Position numbers and translations under genes: made by a program. Below the pieces are notes generated by a model. It was not told the DNA's origin. It did not search any database and worked only from the letters and a program-made list of their open reading frames with translations. From an uncultured Alteromonadaceae bacterium (GTDB taxonomy: Bacteria; Pseudomonadota; Gammaproteobacteria; Enterobacterales; Alteromonadaceae): 63,611 nucleotides of DNA. The stretch covers positions 1 to 63,611 of the forward strand of contig CATMRP010000006.1 in the NCBI GenBank assembly GCA_950073835.1, read 5' to 3'. Of this stretch, positions 1 through 9,273 are shown one piece after another; the first letter of the stretch is position 1, and every line of letters begins with the position of its first letter.

Positions 1-30
1 ACCAAACTTCTGTTTAGGAGTCATTAATAC

Positions 31-675
31 ATGTCAATTGTGGTTAAAACTTTGTCGGAACAGGCTTACGAAATTATTCGTGAGCGTATCCTTGCCAACG
101 ATATGTTCCCGGCAAAGCCCATTCGTCAGGACGCCCTCTCCCAGGATCTGGGAGTAAGTAAGATCCCGCTGCGTGAAGCACTCACCCGGCTGGAGCAAGA
201 CGGTTTATTAGTCTCTCACCCCAACCGTGGATTTATTGTTCGTCCACTCAGCCTCGCCGAAGCCGAAGATGTTTTTCATCTGCGGACCACGCTGGAGCCT
301 GAAGCGGCCGCTCAGGGCTGTAAAAAAGCCACCGAGGAAGATAAAGCCAGGGTTACCGAGATTTTTAAACGTCTGCAAAGCATGGCTAATGAAATATCAC
401 CGGAAGCGGTTACCGTAAACCGGGAATTTCATTTGGCGCTGTCGGCCCCCGCCGGCCGCAAAATCACTCAGGAGCTGTTATTCAAGATCCACCTGCTGTC
501 TGAACGTTATGTTCGTAAGCACCTTGAGCCACCCGATCGTGAAGCCGATGCCTACCGCGAACATGAAGAAATTTATGCTGCGTGGATGAATAAAGAACCC
601 AAACTGGTGAAAAAGTTACTTAAAGAACATACTCATAGCACTCTTGAAGATTTACGCGGTGAGTTATTCGAATAA
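31..675 (+). CDS. GntR-family transcriptional regulator, FCD subgroup
   Basis: A 214-residue DNA-binding repressor or activator of the FadR/FCD type. The N-terminal winged helix (about residues 8-75) contains the subgroup signature, with the stretch VSKIPLREALTRLEQDGLL in the recognition-helix region. The C-terminal all-helical FCD ligand domain covers about residues 80-210. FCD domains usually bind small carboxylic acids, often with a metal, but no ligand can be assigned here. The ATG is preceded by TAGGAG about ten bases upstream. The gene is monocistronic, with a strong terminator directly after it. No operon partner lies in the window, so the regulon is unknown. Confidence 0.9.
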   Translation: MSIVVKTLSEQAYEIIRERILANDMFPAKPIRQDALSQDLGVSKIPLREALTRLEQDGLLVSHPNRGFIVRPLSLAEAEDVFHLRTTLEPEAAAQGCKKATEEDKARVTEIFKRLQSMANEISPEAVTVNREFHLALSAPAGRKITQELLFKIHLLSERYVRKHLEPPDREADAYREHEEIYAAWMNKEPKLVKKLLKEHTHSTLEDLRGELFE

Positions 676-690
676 GCCTTCGATACCGTT

Positions 691-720
691 AAAAAGAGTG
701 GCAATGGCCACTCTTTTCGT
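691..720 (+). terminator. Rho-independent terminator after the GntR gene
   Basis: A perfect 11-bp stem (692-702 paired with 707-717) with a four-base loop ends in a T-rich 3' arm. It lies 16 bases after the stop codon of the GntR gene. Confidence 0.85.
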
Positions 721-828
721 TTAACGCCTTAAAAACACGTTCAACACAGGCTTACCGTCATCAATTCACGCCGTTTAACGTTATAATCTCAGTAACAATA
801 ACAACGACAAAATCTCCGGAGCTCACAC

Positions 829-2538
829 ATGGAATGTAACCGTGCCTGGCAAGGCTTTTTACTTTCAGCGGCAGTCACTCTTAGTGCCTGCACATCTACT
901 CAATCAGGCGATACCACGCCACCACCACCCGCAACAGAATTATCCTCCGCCTATACCCTTAAAAGCGGTGGGCAGGTGCCTCTGTACCAGCAGGGGGTAA
1001 GCGTTGAACATGCAGAGCTGCATTTCGCTTTCGATTTTGATAAACAACAGCTGTTTGGCAATACCATTCTTACCCTGGATGCCATAAAACCAGCCAAAGC
1101 AGTGTCGGTGGATCTCGACAGCGTGTTCACTATAGAAGGCGTCTGGCTGAATGGCGAAGCAATTAAGCCAGAACAGTTCTCTAACCGACAAGGTGAACTG
1201 GTAATTACCCCGGCTAATGAAGTGATTTTCCCGGTCTCGGTTCAGGTGAAATATCATGGCCATCCGCGCACGCCGCCCAATGCGCCCTGGGACGGCGGCG
1301 TGATGTGGAATAAAACCCCAGACGGCTCACCCTGGCTGGCTACCGCTGTGCAAGGCGAAGGTTGCGATATCTTCTGGCCGTGTATCGACCAGCCCTTGGG
1401 AGAGCCCAAAACCGCCGATATTTACATTACCGTACCTAACAATCTGGTCGCGGCGAGTAATGGTGTACTGGTAGAAACCACCCGCACCATCAACGAGAGC
1501 ACCTACCACTGGCAAACCCGCTCGGCCCATAACACTTACGGCATAGCGCTTAATATTGCCCCGTACGAAAAAATCGAAGATGCCTATCAGAGCATTTATG
1601 GCAACAGCTACCCCATTGTGTATTACCACTTGCCGGGCAATACAGAGCAAGCACAGGCGCTGTTTAACGAAATCCCCGCCATGCTAACGTTTTTTGAACG
1701 TATGATTGGCCCCTACCCCTTTGCCGATGAGAAAGTGGGTGTGGTGCAAACCCCGCACCTGGGCATGGAGCACCAGACTATCAACGCCTATGGCAACGAA
1801 TACAAAAAAGATGAGTTCGGCTTCGACTGGTTACTGCAACATGAGTTTTCCCATGAATACTTTGGTAATCAGGTCACCAACGACAACTGGGATCACATGT
1901 GGATCCACGAAGGACTGGGGAGCTACATGCAGCCTTTGTTTGCTCAGTACCTGCATGGTGATATCGCCTACAAAGCGTACTTGAATAACCAGCGCAAAGG
2001 CCTTATCAACACCCATCCCATCGTTTCCAATAAACCGATGGAAGTTGAGCAGGTATACGAAAAAGGCGTTGGTCCGGCGCTGGATATCTATTACAAAGGC
2101 TCGTGGATCATGCACTCCCTGCGCTACCTGATTGGCGATCAGGCCTTTTTTGATGCCGTGACTACACTGCTTTACGGCACCGCTACGCCACACCCGGGCG
2201 AATTTACCACGGTATATCGTAATACTGAGGACTTTATTAAGCTGGTAAACCAGCTTACCGGCCAAGATTTCAGCTGGTTTTTCGACGTGTACCTGTATCA
2301 ACCCAGGCTGCCGGAGCTACATCAGCAGCGCAGCAGCGATAAGCTTACCCTTAGCTGGTTGGTACCGGATAACCTGCCCTTCCCGATGCCAGTGGAAGTA
2401 TCGGTAAATGGCAAAATCACCACGCTCCAATTACCAGATGAAAATACGCTGGAAATTACCGCCCAGGATGTGGTTATTGTCGACCCCAACAGTAAGCTAT
2501 TGCGTTTTGAAGCGCGTTACGACGCCACTGCAAACTAA
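829..2538 (+). CDS. M1-family metallopeptidase, probable lipoprotein
   Basis: A zinc peptidase of the aminopeptidase N (M1, gluzincin) family, 569 residues. The zinc site is HEFSH at residues 338-342, with the third ligand Glu361 exactly 18 residues further on, in HEGLGSYM. The exopeptidase motif GxMEN is represented by GMEH at about residues 312-315, so the canonical Asn is a His. The N-terminus has a hydrophobic segment ending in the lipobox LSAC (Cys21), which suggests a lipid-anchored envelope protein. The large C-terminal helical domain of classical PepN is missing, so this is the short form of the family. GGAG precedes the ATG. The protein probably degrades peptides in the periplasm. 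Confidence 0.9.
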   Translation: MECNRAWQGFLLSAAVTLSACTSTQSGDTTPPPPATELSSAYTLKSGGQVPLYQQGVSVEHAELHFAFDFDKQQLFGNTILTLDAIKPAKAVSVDLDSVFTIEGVWLNGEAIKPEQFSNRQGELVITPANEVIFPVSVQVKYHGHPRTPPNAPWDGGVMWNKTPDGSPWLATAVQGEGCDIFWPCIDQPLGEPKTADIYITVPNNLVAASNGVLVETTRTINESTYHWQTRSAHNTYGIALNIAPYEKIEDAYQSIYGNSYPIVYYHLPGNTEQAQALFNEIPAMLTFFERMIGPYPFADEKVGVVQTPHLGMEHQTINAYGNEYKKDEFGFDWLLQHEFSHEYFGNQVTNDNWDHMWIHEGLGSYMQPLFAQYLHGDIAYKAYLNNQRKGLINTHPIVSNKPMEVEQVYEKGVGPALDIYYKGSWIMHSLRYLIGDQAFFDAVTTLLYGTATPHPGEFTTVYRNTEDFIKLVNQLTGQDFSWFFDVYLYQPRLPELHQQRSSDKLTLSWLVPDNLPFPMPVEVSVNGKITTLQLPDENTLEITAQDVVIVDPNSKLLRFEARYDATAN

Positions 2539-2701
2539 CTACAGAAGACAGTGCACTGACTAAACCTGCAGGCCTGGCAGTGCACTCACTCACCTTGTCC
2601 ATTAGTCTTATAAAGTCTGGTTTATCATCGCTTAAAGCTTGTAAATAACATCTTACGTCGGTAAATTTATTTTTTAATTACAATCTATAACGCGCTGACT
2701 C

Positions 2702-3328
2702 ATGGATGAACCTGCTGTACTAGTGACACAAATCGCCAATGGCAATAAAGCGGCAGAGCAAGCGCTGCTCAGTCACTTCTCCCGTCCGTTGTATTCGATT
2801 GTGGCTTATAAGTGCGACGACCCAGCTCTGGCACAGGATATTGTGCAGGAAACCTTGCTTGTGGTTATCCAGAAGGCCCGGGCGTCTGAAATCGATAACC
2901 CCGAGGCTATTGCAGGCTTTGTTCGTCGTGTGGCAGAAAACCTGCTCATCGCCACGTTCCGTAAAACCAAGCGTCAGCGCACCGATTGCTCCGATGAGAT
3001 GGATCTTCATGCCCACACGTCCAACCATACCGAAAGCCAGGTCAGTTCAGAAAAACTCCTTGAAACGGTTACTCAGGTAATGTCAGAACTCAGCGTTGAA
3101 CGTGACAGACTATTGCTGAGCGCTTATTTTTTTGAAGGCAAAGACAAAGAAGAATTGTGCAAGGATCTTGACCTAAGCACCGAACATTTCGATAAAGTGC
3201 TGCACCGGGCCAAGTCGCGATTAAAGCAGGCACTGGCCCTCAAATGTAACATAGCGCTCGACAAACAATCGCTGTTTACCCTGCTATCGGTCGCCGCCGT
3301 CATTTGCTGGTTAGGCATCCAATTGTAA
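2702..3328 (+). CDS. ECF-like sigma-70 family factor with hydrophobic C-terminal tail
   Basis: A 208-residue sigma factor. Region 2 is visible in the N-terminal half (for example DPALAQDIVQETLLVVIQKA, about residues 40-60), followed by a variable linker and a region 4 helix-turn-helix (about residues 125-180, with KEELCKDLDLSTEHFDKVL and RAKSRLKQAL). It ends in a hydrophobic stretch of about 19 residues (190-208) that could be a membrane tail, which is unusual for a sigma factor. It is the first gene of a cluster with a putative anti-sigma factor, a heme peroxidase and a CHAT protein. It probably directs transcription of that cluster, by analogy with other ECF operons. Moderate confidence in the exact ECF group. 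Confidence 0.8.
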   Translation: MDEPAVLVTQIANGNKAAEQALLSHFSRPLYSIVAYKCDDPALAQDIVQETLLVVIQKARASEIDNPEAIAGFVRRVAENLLIATFRKTKRQRTDCSDEMDLHAHTSNHTESQVSSEKLLETVTQVMSELSVERDRLLLSAYFFEGKDKEELCKDLDLSTEHFDKVLHRAKSRLKQALALKCNIALDKQSLFTLLSVAAVICWLGIQL

Positions 3329-3338
3329 ATTCCCTGCG

Positions 3339-3358
3339 GCGGTTTGAGAGAGAACCGC
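3339..3358 (+). other. Intercistronic hairpin between sigma and anti-sigma genes
   Basis: A six-base stem (GCGGTT at 3339-3344 with AACCGC at 3353-3358) has an eight-base loop. No T-run follows, so it is not a standard terminator. It could attenuate or stabilise the message between the sigma gene and the downstream genes. Confidence 0.35.
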
Positions 3359-3423
3359 TTATGGCGGCACTACTATTACGGAATAATTAACGTTTACCGA
3401 GAAGGTAACAGAAGTTAAGTGAT

Positions 3424-4056
3424 ATGAATAAACAGTACATCCAGGCCAATCATATAATTCAGCGCTACCTGCATGGCAAGCTTACGGCTGCTGAAATGAT
3501 TGAGTTTGAAGAATATTTGTTGATGCACCCCGACATGGTAGAAGAGTTTGAACTCAGTGCAATCTTCAAAAAAACCCTTGGCCGGGCAGCTAAACAACCC
3601 CGTGCAGACTCATCAGCCAGTAAACTGCTGCGGTTGTTCTGGCCACTCGGTGGCGTGCTCATTGGCAGCGCCGCCACCTGGCTGTTGCTGGGTTATCAGC
3701 AACCTAAACACGTGGCAACCGCCATCAGCCCCGATGTAATCTACATTGGCGAGATGCGCGGCGTCAGTACCTCACAACAGCCACCGGTAGGCGCAGTGCT
3801 GGAAGCCGGCAGTCAGCAGCAAATACTGGTACTCGACGTGAGCATGACCGACGGCCAGCTATTTGATGTTGAATTACAGACATCAAACGGCCAGCTTTTG
3901 CAAAGCTGGCCGGCACTGAAGAAAAACGCCCAGGGCGAACTGGTTATTCTGGCCACCCTGCAATCGGCCAATGCGCCATCAACTATTATCGCAGTACGCG
4001 AAAGTAACACCTCAGCAATGGTGCTAAGCGCCACCATCATCACGGGGGCAGATTAG
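3424..4056 (+). CDS. Putative anti-sigma factor, single-pass membrane protein
   Basis: A 210-residue protein with a cytoplasmic N-terminal helical domain (residues 1-65, with YLHGKLTAAEMIEFEEYLL as in many anti-sigma factors), one membrane segment at about residues 68-88, and a periplasmic domain of about 120 residues rich in beta-strand-like sequence. No HXXXCXXC zinc motif is present, so it is not a ZAS-type anti-sigma factor. Its position directly after the sigma gene and its topology support the role. The stop codon overlaps the GTG start of the next gene by one base, so the two are translationally coupled. The periplasmic domain may resemble the C-terminal part of RskA-type proteins, but this is a guess. 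Confidence 0.65.
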   Translation: MNKQYIQANHIIQRYLHGKLTAAEMIEFEEYLLMHPDMVEEFELSAIFKKTLGRAAKQPRADSSASKLLRLFWPLGGVLIGSAATWLLLGYQQPKHVATAISPDVIYIGEMRGVSTSQQPPVGAVLEAGSQQQILVLDVSMTDGQLFDVELQTSNGQLLQSWPALKKNAQGELVILATLQSANAPSTIIAVRESNTSAMVLSATIITGAD

Positions 4057-5606
4057 TGCATTCTGCCACTCACAGCATGTTTCCTGCCAGTGAGCAGGCA
4101 CTGCTGAGCCCGGTGGAATTAACTACCCTGGCTACCCTGATGCTACCAGGCTTACCGCAAAATCACAGTCCGCCAAAAACACCAGAGCAAGTACCACCAG
4201 TATTACCTGTTACTTCAGTTGCACAAGAAGCGCCTGAAGACGATGCAGATCCAACCTATCTCGACGAGCCCGACTATACCCCGAACAACGCAAACACGTT
4301 GCCCATTCCTGCTGGCTATACCTATATTTGCCAGTTTATCGCCCACGACCTGATTGCCGATTCGCACTTTCACATTGGCGGTCGGCAGACCAGTGCACTG
4401 CTCAACCTCGACAGCATGTATGGCAATAATGGCTCAGGCGATCCAATCCGCAGTATCGAAGCACACTATTTCGAGCTCGAAAGCGGCCGCTTTTTAACCC
4501 AGCAGCACGATGTGCACCGGGTAGCTCCCGGCACCATCGATAACGCTCCCTGGGCCACTGCATGGATACCGGAACAGCGCAACGACGAAAACGCCATTGT
4601 GCTGCAGTTACACAGTGTGTTTCAGAAGTTACATAACGCGTTTATCAATACGCTGTCATCAGATCAAACAGAAATTACCGAACGCATTATTACCGCCAGG
4701 CGCTATACCGTTGCCGTATTTCATCACATCGTGATCAACGATTTACTGCCAAAACTGGTGCCAGACGACTGCCACGACTACTTTTTTGCCAAGCTCGGCC
4801 CGTTTTATTACGACGCCAGCCAGCCATACACTCAGGTACCAGCCGAGTTTAAGCTGGCCAGTTTCAGGTTTGGTCATAGCATGCTACGCCCGCGCTACCA
4901 CCTTAAAACCGAGCATTCGCAGTCGTTTGCACTGGATGACATTATGCGGCGTCCGCCATTTGAACCACTTGACGATAAACATATTATTGACTGGCCGGCG
5001 CTGTTTTTCGACCCGCTGGAGAACGACGGACTGCAGCAAATTGCCAGCCCTATTGACCTGTTCATCACCAGTGATATGGCCACGGTGCCGCATCCTACCA
5101 ACCCCAGAGCCGGGCGCAACATTGCCCAGTTAAACCTACTGGCCGGCATTAAGCTTGGCCTGAGTAGTGCCGAATCTATTCTGCGGGAAATAACCACCAG
5201 CCCGCGCTTTAAAACGTTCGCCGGGCATTTTGAGCAGCGCTTAAACCGCCGCAGGCTAAAGGTAACATCGCCCGGGCAGGAAACCGATTTTATATATGCG
5301 CTACTGGCCGTGTTACAAGAGCAACAACGTACCCCGCTGTGGCTTTACACCTTGCAGGAAAACCTGACCGACTACCCCGACAACAATCAATTTAAGCTAG
5401 GGCTGATTGCCAGCGCTATAAACTGCGATGTTTTGCGCAGCGCCATGTTTGAGTGTTACCGCATCAGCGAGCAGGACAGCCAGTCACAACTGGCCGACAA
5501 ATTAACAACAACCATACATCAGGCCTTTGCGTGCTTAGGCAAATCGCTTCACACCATGGCCGACATCACCACGTTTTTAACCACAAGGAGTCAAAGTGAT
5601 GAGTAA
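4056..5606 (+). CDS. Animal-type heme peroxidase family protein
   Basis: A 516-residue member of the myeloperoxidase/cyclooxygenase-like superfamily. The distal histidine is His97 in QFIAHDLIADS. The proximal heme ligand is probably His274 in FRFGHSMLRPRY, which closely matches the FRxGH motif of the family. Between them lie the usual LQLHSVFQKLHNAF and TARRYTVAVFHHIV segments. No signal peptide is visible, so it should act in the cytoplasm. The start is GTG at 4056, overlapping the previous stop; an ATG eight codons in (4077) is an alternative. Bacterial members oxidise halides, lipids or other organics with peroxide; the substrate here is unknown. It is coupled to a sigma/anti-sigma pair and a CHAT gene. 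Confidence 0.85.
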   Translation: MHSATHSMFPASEQALLSPVELTTLATLMLPGLPQNHSPPKTPEQVPPVLPVTSVAQEAPEDDADPTYLDEPDYTPNNANTLPIPAGYTYICQFIAHDLIADSHFHIGGRQTSALLNLDSMYGNNGSGDPIRSIEAHYFELESGRFLTQQHDVHRVAPGTIDNAPWATAWIPEQRNDENAIVLQLHSVFQKLHNAFINTLSSDQTEITERIITARRYTVAVFHHIVINDLLPKLVPDDCHDYFFAKLGPFYYDASQPYTQVPAEFKLASFRFGHSMLRPRYHLKTEHSQSFALDDIMRRPPFEPLDDKHIIDWPALFFDPLENDGLQQIASPIDLFITSDMATVPHPTNPRAGRNIAQLNLLAGIKLGLSSAESILREITTSPRFKTFAGHFEQRLNRRRLKVTSPGQETDFIYALLAVLQEQQRTPLWLYTLQENLTDYPDNNQFKLGLIASAINCDVLRSAMFECYRISEQDSQSQLADKLTTTIHQAFACLGKSLHTMADITTFLTTRSQSDE

Positions 5607-6096
5607 TCAGGCAGCAAGTAAATGGTATGTTCCCAAAGGCTGGGTATCAGATTATAACCGCGACAACTGGGCCCCTGAATTTCGCCCTTATCTGCCAAAG
5701 GGTCAGCGCGACTACAACGACAACGCTCTGAAAATGCGCACCCAGGTATTTACGCCGGTAATTGGCTCAGCTTTTCTGGTCACCATTACCATTGTCAAAT
5801 CACAAGGTACCTGGCCTACGCTTACCGCTAAGTTACTCAGTAAGGCAAAGTTCTTTCCCACTGACGATCCGGATATGCTCTGCTCCAACAATTTGTCGAT
5901 AGTGAAAGACGGCGGTTATCCCGCTGGTACGCCGGCTTTTAAAGAAAAATACACCGATGTGTATTTCACCATAAACTACTCGATTGATACCGATGGCACG
6001 CCCAAATACACCACCGCCAGTCACTGGAACAAAGAAGAAAATGGCAGTCGGGTTACTGTTAAAAATGCACCGGCCTACGCCTGGAAAAACCATTAA
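5599..6096 (+). CDS. Uncharacterised protein between heme peroxidase and CHAT genes
   Basis: A 165-residue soluble protein that I do not recognise. The ATG at 5599 is preferred, since AAGGAG ends nine bases upstream; an in-frame GTG lies one codon earlier. It overlaps the end of the peroxidase gene by eight bases, which implies translational coupling. The sequence is rich in aromatic and charged residues (for example DYNRDNWAPEFRPYLPKGQR near the N-terminus) and seems to alternate short strands. There is no signal peptide, membrane segment or cysteine pair. Its conserved place between two enzymes suggests an accessory subunit or substrate. Function unknown. Confidence 0.7.
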   Translation: MSNQAASKWYVPKGWVSDYNRDNWAPEFRPYLPKGQRDYNDNALKMRTQVFTPVIGSAFLVTITIVKSQGTWPTLTAKLLSKAKFFPTDDPDMLCSNNLSIVKDGGYPAGTPAFKEKYTDVYFTINYSIDTDGTPKYTTASHWNKEENGSRVTVKNAPAYAWKNH

Positions 6097-6108
6097 TACC
6101 GGCATCAC

Positions 6109-9100
6109 ATGGAACGTATTCGCCGCTCGATAACCTTAGGATTACTCCTTATGTGCCTGGCCATGATTGCCGGGCAGCGAGCTGTGGCCGAAGCGTTTCA
6201 GTTTACGGTTTCCGCCGCAGAGAATGAGGTGATCATTGTTGAATCACCCGACTCGGCATTTAACATTACCCTGGCCGGTACCACTGGCAGCCCGGCATAC
6301 AGTCATTATGCCCACACTCATCTCGCCGCCATTCAACCTGAAACAGATGAACAACTTGTTGTAACCATAGTGGTAAACAGTAACGGCGAGCCCTCAGTCA
6401 CCGCGCCTGAATTTACGGTGTATACGCAACCGCTAACCCCCCTGTGGGACTGGCTCATCGGTTTCTCTGCTACCTACGCCGCCCCGACCTCCTCGTCAGT
6501 ACTTACCGAGCAAATTGCCCGCCAGAGCGACACTGAAACGGCCTGTTTTATCACCGCATTACTCGCCCGCCAGTACCTCACTGAAGCAAATTCCGAACAG
6601 GCTTCAGCGCTGCTTGTGCCTGCCGAAGGCAGCTATTCCTGCTGGCAGTTGGCGGCGCTTGCCATGTCGGCTAATTTTGACATTTACCATTTTGCCGATG
6701 CCAGCCATGCAGGTATGGCACTACTCCCCGAACAGTTTGAAAAAGCACTGGCGCATGCTGCAACCGTAGTAGAGCCGGCCGATTGGCAACCAACGTCTGT
6801 GCCCGTAATACCCGAGCTGTCCGGCCTCCCGCCTATTGCCGATAATTACCTTACCACCCAACGGATCGCCACACTGGGTTTCAGTAACTTGCTGCATGGC
6901 TCGGTAGTCTCATCACAAACACTAATGGAAGCCGGAAAATATTCGCTGGAACAAGCCTACTCTCACGCCGTCGAGCAAGGCTATACAAAGCTGCTGCCTG
7001 ATATTTACAACGGCCTGGCAACCTATTGGTCGCTGGCCAACGACAATGTGGCCGCGGCCCGTTACCTCAATGAAGCCATTCACAGTAAACAACAAGCCGG
7101 TGATACACAGGGGCTGGCGGAATTCATCAACAATCTCGCCCTGGTTTATTTATGGTCTGGTCGCTGGGAGCTTGCCCAGCAAACCTTTCGTGAGGCGGGC
7201 GAATACCTTGATAAAGGCAGTACATCCATTACCAAAGCCGTGATCATGGCTAATTTAGCCAGCAGTTATAGTTATCTGGGCGATACACAGACCGCCGAGC
7301 GTTACTATCAGCGCACCCTTACGCTTAATCAGAGCAGCGTTTACGATGACGATATCAGCCACTTACATATTGCGTTAGCTAAAATTGCCATGGCTGAGCA
7401 ACGTTGGCCAGCCGCCCTTTCTGCACTGGAGCAGGCAGAACACAACGCAGTATCCCTGCATCCCGACCGTCTGCCGCTAATTTATGCCCTGCAGGCTCAG
7501 GCTTTAGCGCACAGTCAAGAGACTGCCAGGGCCGCCACGTTAATGAACAAAGCACTCAATTCGCTAAGTAACCTGATTAAAAAAACAGAGCATGTCCAGG
7601 CCCTGATAGCCCTTACTGACACCCGTATTCGACTCGGTGATTATCCTGAGGCGGCCAAGCAAATAGAGCAGCTCTCAGCCCTTGTAGACGAGGAAGATCC
7701 GCAGCAAGTTGCTATGGCCTCACTCAGGTATCTGTTGCTCAAAGCCACCGAGCCACAAAACGCACACGCGCTTTCAGCCACGTTCAGCAACGCAAATCAG
7801 CTGATTCTGCAACTGGGGCGCGAACTGGACGCCTATCAAATGGGGCCTTACTGGTTTAATAAAGTAAGAGCCTTTTACGATATTCACCTCGACACCCTGC
7901 TTAGCAATCCATCCACAGCGAATAGCGAACAAGCTCTGGCGTTACTGGAAACTTATCAAAGCCAGCTGTTTTTGCGTAAACGGCAAGACCGGGAACACCA
8001 GCGTTTACTTAAACAACCACAGCTTGAAAGCCTGTGGCAACAGCGATTAACACTGGAAGGTAGCCTGGTAAACGCCACCACTGAGAACGAGAAAAAACAA
8101 CTGCAACAACAACTCGATAATGTAAAAGAACAGTGGTTGCGGCTGGTTAACCCCAACTTATCTGATAACCCCGAGGTCAACGAAAATCCCCTTACCCTGG
8201 CAGCCGTGCAAGCTGCGCTAGAAAATAATCAGGTGGTATTGCGGTACACCCACACCAGCGAGCAGTGTTATGTGCTGGCCATTACGGTGTCGCAGCATCA
8301 GGTAACGCCTGTTCAGTGCCCGCCAGCGCTGCCAGATGGATTATCCGGGGCTGAGATCATTCAGGCATATCGCGATACACGGGCCAACGCTTTTATTCCG
8401 TCTTGGGTGATTAATAACCGCACGCTCACTGATATTGTGTGGCAAGCAGACGGACGCTTTTATTCGTTGCCGGTGGCTCAACTGCGCCTGCCTGATGAGC
8501 AGTTTGTGGGAGGGCGATATACCCTGCGGCAAGTCCCCTCATTAAGCGAGTACCTAACCGCTTCAACAAGTCACATGACAGCGCCATTTTCGGTGGGCAT
8601 TTTTGATTCTCCGGCGTTTTCTTTAAGCACACACAAAGCAGAAACAGGATGGCGAAATACGCTGCCTGCGCTGCCCTGGGCAAAACGCGAAGGCGACCAG
8701 CTTGCCAGGCTTTTCTCGGCATATCCGATTAAGCGTTATTCGGCTGAGCAAGCCACACAACAGGCCCTGTTGAGCACAGATTTGCGTGAGTCGCCCCTGC
8801 TGCATATTGCTACTCACAGTTATTTTAACCCTGCAGAGCCCGCCATCGTGGGGCTGGCAGTGGCCAGCATGCCATCAACAACCAATAATGGCTTTCTGCC
8901 GCAGAGCGCGTTATTGGGCGAGTCTTTCTACAATCAGCTGGTAGTGCTCAGCGGCTGCGAAACCTCGCTGGGAAAAATGATGGCCCACGATGGGCTGCAA
9001 AGCCTGGGCTACGGCCTATTAACCGCGGGAGCAGACTCTGTGCTCAGTACCCGCTGGAAAGTATCAGACAAACCCACTGCGGCATTCATGAATTACTTTT

Positions 9101-9273
9101 ATCAGGGCCTCAAAGCAACCGGCAACAGTAGCGAAGCCCTGCGCCAAGCGCGCCTGCAGATGCAGCGCCACCCTCGATTTAAACACCCCAGGCACTGGGC
9201 AGGTTTTACCCTCACGGTGGTTAACCGGGAAGCCGAGACATTCTTATTCCATTCACTCGCCCATACGCACTGA
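6109..9273 (+). CDS. Exported TPR protein with C-terminal CHAT (caspase-like) domain
   Basis: A 1054-residue protein with a cleavable-looking signal peptide (residues 1-28, ending in AVA before EAFQ). The centre (about residues 260-560) is made of tetratricopeptide repeats, for example around YLNEAIHSKQQAGDTQGLAE and the segments after it. A charged coiled-coil-like stretch follows at about 625-690, and the CHAT peptidase domain covers about 700-1050. The catalytic dyad of clan CD peptidases is visible: His903 in LLHIATHSYF and Cys950 in LVVLSGCETSLG. It starts 12 bases after the upstream orphan gene and closes the sigma/anti-sigma/peroxidase cluster. The signal peptide places the protease in the periplasm, in contrast to the cytoplasmic peroxidase. 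Its substrate is unknown; the periplasmic part of the anti-sigma factor is one possibility. Confidence 0.88.
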   Translation: MERIRRSITLGLLLMCLAMIAGQRAVAEAFQFTVSAAENEVIIVESPDSAFNITLAGTTGSPAYSHYAHTHLAAIQPETDEQLVVTIVVNSNGEPSVTAPEFTVYTQPLTPLWDWLIGFSATYAAPTSSSVLTEQIARQSDTETACFITALLARQYLTEANSEQASALLVPAEGSYSCWQLAALAMSANFDIYHFADASHAGMALLPEQFEKALAHAATVVEPADWQPTSVPVIPELSGLPPIADNYLTTQRIATLGFSNLLHGSVVSSQTLMEAGKYSLEQAYSHAVEQGYTKLLPDIYNGLATYWSLANDNVAAARYLNEAIHSKQQAGDTQGLAEFINNLALVYLWSGRWELAQQTFREAGEYLDKGSTSITKAVIMANLASSYSYLGDTQTAERYYQRTLTLNQSSVYDDDISHLHIALAKIAMAEQRWPAALSALEQAEHNAVSLHPDRLPLIYALQAQALAHSQETARAATLMNKALNSLSNLIKKTEHVQALIALTDTRIRLGDYPEAAKQIEQLSALVDEEDPQQVAMASLRYLLLKATEPQNAHALSATFSNANQLILQLGRELDAYQMGPYWFNKVRAFYDIHLDTLLSNPSTANSEQALALLETYQSQLFLRKRQDREHQRLLKQPQLESLWQQRLTLEGSLVNATTENEKKQLQQQLDNVKEQWLRLVNPNLSDNPEVNENPLTLAAVQAALENNQVVLRYTHTSEQCYVLAITVSQHQVTPVQCPPALPDGLSGAEIIQAYRDTRANAFIPSWVINNRTLTDIVWQADGRFYSLPVAQLRLPDEQFVGGRYTLRQVPSLSEYLTASTSHMTAPFSVGIFDSPAFSLSTHKAETGWRNTLPALPWAKREGDQLARLFSAYPIKRYSAEQATQQALLSTDLRESPLLHIATHSYFNPAEPAIVGLAVASMPSTTNNGFLPQSALLGESFYNQLVVLSGCETSLGKMMAHDGLQSLGYGLLTAGADSVLSTRWKVSDKPTAAFMNYFYQGLKATGNSSEALRQARLQMQRHPRFKHPRHWAGFTLTVVNREAETFLFHSLAHTH

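Noticed and set aside
1831..2301. Long open frame on the minus strand inside the M1 peptidase gene
   Set aside because: It is the complement of a clearly coding gene with full zinc motif, has no ribosome-binding site and no family motif.
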